Positions 62,575 to 64,000 of a DNA stretch of 64,000 nt are shown one piece after another. Below the pieces are notes generated by a model that was given only the letters and a program-made list of their open reading frames with translations, made no database searches and had not been told where the DNA came from. This DNA comes from Ewingella americana ATCC 33852 (GTDB lineage Bacteria > Pseudomonadota > Gammaproteobacteria > Enterobacterales > Enterobacteriaceae), in contig NZ_JMPJ01000066.1 of NCBI RefSeq assembly GCF_000735345.1, positions 206,889 through 270,888 of the forward strand, given 5' to 3'. A program made the position numbers and the translations under genes. How positions within the stretch are numbered: the first letter of the stretch is position 1; every line of letters begins with the position of its first letter.

Positions 62575-63843
62575 ATGCATCGTCGACATTTTATTAAAGC
62601 TTTTGCTCTCTCTGCGACCGTGGTCAGCATGGGTCTGGCCTGGGGCGCGCAGGCCGCCGACACCATCAAAGTCGGCATCATGCACTCGCTCTCCGGCACC
62701 ATGGCAATTTCTGAAACGCCTTTAAAAGACGTGGCGCTGATGACCATTGACGACATCAATGCCCACGGCGGCGTGCTGGGTAAAAAGCTCGAGCCGGTGG
62801 TGGTTGACCCAGCGTCGAACTGGCCGCTGTTCGCCGAAAAAGCCCGCCAGCTGCTGACGCAAGACAAGGTGGCGGCGGTGTTTGGCTGCTGGACATCGGT
62901 ATCGCGCAAATCAGTGCTGCCGGTGTTCGAAGAGCTGAACGGCCTGCTGTTCTACCCGGTGCAGTATGAAGGGGAAGAGATGTCGCCAAACGTGTTCTAC
63001 ACCGGCGCGGCACCAAACCAGCAGGCTATTCCGGCGGTGGAATACCTGATGAGCGAAGATGGCGGCAGCGCCAAACGCTTCTTCCTGCTGGGTACTGACT
63101 ATGTTTACCCGCGCACCACCAACAAAATTCTGCGCGCCTTCCTGCACTCGAAAGGGGTGAAAGACAGCGATATTCAGGAAGTCTATACGCCGTTCGGCTA
63201 CAGCGATTACCAGACTATTGTTTCCGACATTAAGAAATTCTCCGCCGGTGGCAAAACTGCAGTGATCTCCACCATCAACGGCGACTCCAACGTGCCGTTC
63301 TACAAAGAGCTGGCGAATCAGGGCGTTAAAGCCACCGACGTACCGGTTGTCGCTTTCTCCGTGGGTGAAGAAGAGCTGCGCGGTATCGACACCAAGCCGC
63401 TGGTCGGCGACCTCGCCGCGTGGAACTACTTCGAATCCGTGGATAACCCGGTGAACAAGAAATTCGTCGCCGAGTGGAAGGCTTACGCCAAGGCCCACAA
63501 ACTGCCAAATGCTGACACCGCCGTGACCAATGACCCGATGGAAGCCACCTACGTGGGCATTCATATGTGGGCGCAAGCCGTGGAAAAAGCTGGGACGACG
63601 GATGTCGATAAAGTCCGCGCCGCCATGGCCGGGCAGACCTTCGCCGCGCCGTCTGGCTTCACCCTGACCATGGACGCCACCAACCACCACCTGCACAAGC
63701 CGGTGATGATTGGCGAGATTGAGTCCAACGGCCAGTTCAACGTGGTATGGCAGACCGACAAGCCTATCCGCGCCCAGCCGTGGAGCCCGTATATCGCCGG
63801 GAACGACAAAAAGCCTGACACCCCGGTGAAAAGCACTAACTGA
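62575..63843 (+). CDS. urtA: Urea ABC transporter substrate-binding protein UrtA
   Basis: UrtA captures urea for the UrtBCDE transporter. The 422-residue protein has a Tat-like signal (HRRHFIKAFALSATVVSMG, cleavage near residue 27), and branched-chain-amino-acid-type binding-protein features: IKVGIMHSLSGTMAISETPLKD, FGCWTSVSRKSVLPVFEE and GTDYVYPRTTNKILRAFL. Downstream urtBCDE genes would lie beyond the window. It follows the GntR gene by 41 bp in the urea degradation operon. Confidence 0.93.
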   Translation: MHRRHFIKAFALSATVVSMGLAWGAQAADTIKVGIMHSLSGTMAISETPLKDVALMTIDDINAHGGVLGKKLEPVVVDPASNWPLFAEKARQLLTQDKVAAVFGCWTSVSRKSVLPVFEELNGLLFYPVQYEGEEMSPNVFYTGAAPNQQAIPAVEYLMSEDGGSAKRFFLLGTDYVYPRTTNKILRAFLHSKGVKDSDIQEVYTPFGYSDYQTIVSDIKKFSAGGKTAVISTINGDSNVPFYKELANQGVKATDVPVVAFSVGEEELRGIDTKPLVGDLAAWNYFESVDNPVNKKFVAEWKAYAKAHKLPNADTAVTNDPMEATYVGIHMWAQAVEKAGTTDVDKVRAAMAGQTFAAPSGFTLTMDATNHHLHKPVMIGEIESNGQFNVVWQTDKPIRAQPWSPYIAGNDKKPDTPVKSTN

Positions 63844-63860
63844 TTGTTAGGTAAGGGATA

Positions 63861-63978
63861 ACTCCTTCTCTCCTCACGGGGAAAGCAGGATGAGCCTCTA
63901 CTCCTTCTCCCCTCATGGGGAAAGCAGGATGAGCCTTAACTCCTTCTCCCCTCACGGGGAGAAGGCTGGGATGAGGGG
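63861..63978. repeat. Three tandem 39-bp repeat units
   Basis: Units begin at 63861, 63900 and 63939 with ACTCCTTCTC(T/C)CCTCA, each followed by a GGGGA(A/G)A and a GATGAG stretch. The third unit contains the palindrome CCTTCTCCCC/GGGGAGAAGG around TCAC. It resembles REP-type intergenic palindromes and lies between urtA and whatever gene follows. Confidence 0.8.
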
Positions 63979-64000
63979 TGGTTTCAACCCGAGGTGATAA

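Noticed and set aside
63841-64000. A possible CRISPR array
   Set aside because: Only three units with 39-bp period and no unique spacers; the repeats are contiguous.

Overview
The window is a chromosomal segment of an enterobacterium. From about 15.7 to 52 kb the gene order follows the Escherichia coli yhjD-yhjE-yhjG-pdeH-kdgK-yhjJ-dctA-pdeK-bcs-dpp-tRNA-Pro-eptB block, gene for gene with insertions. Sigma-28 promoter sequences, a LexA box and a typical Pro tRNA also point to Enterobacterales. The type I cellulose operon (with bcsO and bcsD) and the urea carboxylase/allophanate hydrolase genes fit a Rahnella/Rouxiella/Serratia-like lineage better than Escherichia, but the genus is inference.

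Layout. 0-10 kb: the end of a TetR regulator, a YdeE-like MFS exporter, a PEP-mutase-family enzyme, ada, a secreted dcp, a chromosomal Qnr-type pentapeptide protein behind a LexA box, an NCS1 (CytX-like) permease and mqo. 10-13 kb: a minus-strand cluster of cytochrome b561, a secreted TPR protein, an ECF sigma factor and its anti-sigma factor. 13-24.6 kb: the flagellar brake ycgR, an SDR/LysR divergent pair, yhjD, yhjE, cdh, a higBA toxin-antitoxin pair, yhjG, the c-di-GMP phosphodiesterase pdeH, a 4-oxalocrotonate tautomerase and kdgK. Between kdgK and yhjJ lies a 0.7-kb nested palindromic element with no gene. 25-31 kb: yhjJ, dctA, pdeK. 31.3-42.8 kb: bcsO-Q-A-B-C-D-Z. 42.9-48.7 kb: dppABCDF. 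49-50.3 kb: a toxin-antitoxin pair and a tRNA-Pro(UGG) with a duplicated 3' end. 50.3-56 kb: eptB, ohr/ohrR, and an alpha/beta hydrolase flanked by one intact and one broken toxin-antitoxin locus. 56-64 kb: allophanate hydrolase, urea carboxylase, a GntR regulator, the urea-binding protein urtA (the rest of the transporter lies beyond the window) and a short tandem repeat.

How it works together. Cyclic-di-GMP links much of the segment. YcgR (motility brake) and PdeH (its antagonist) each have a close sigma-28 promoter match, while PdeK sits divergent to a cellulose synthase whose BcsA carries a PilZ domain. The dpp operon shows an ABC transporter layout with a CA-rich dppA leader suited to GcvB control and hairpins between dppA and dppB. 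The final operon takes up urea and degrades it by the ATP-dependent, nickel-free route.

The most unusual items are the kdgK-yhjJ palindromic element, the ECF sigma gene that seems to need a non-canonical AUC start, the BcsR-like N-terminus of BcsO, the SOS-controlled Qnr homologue, the tRNA 3'-end duplication and the truncated toxin gene.
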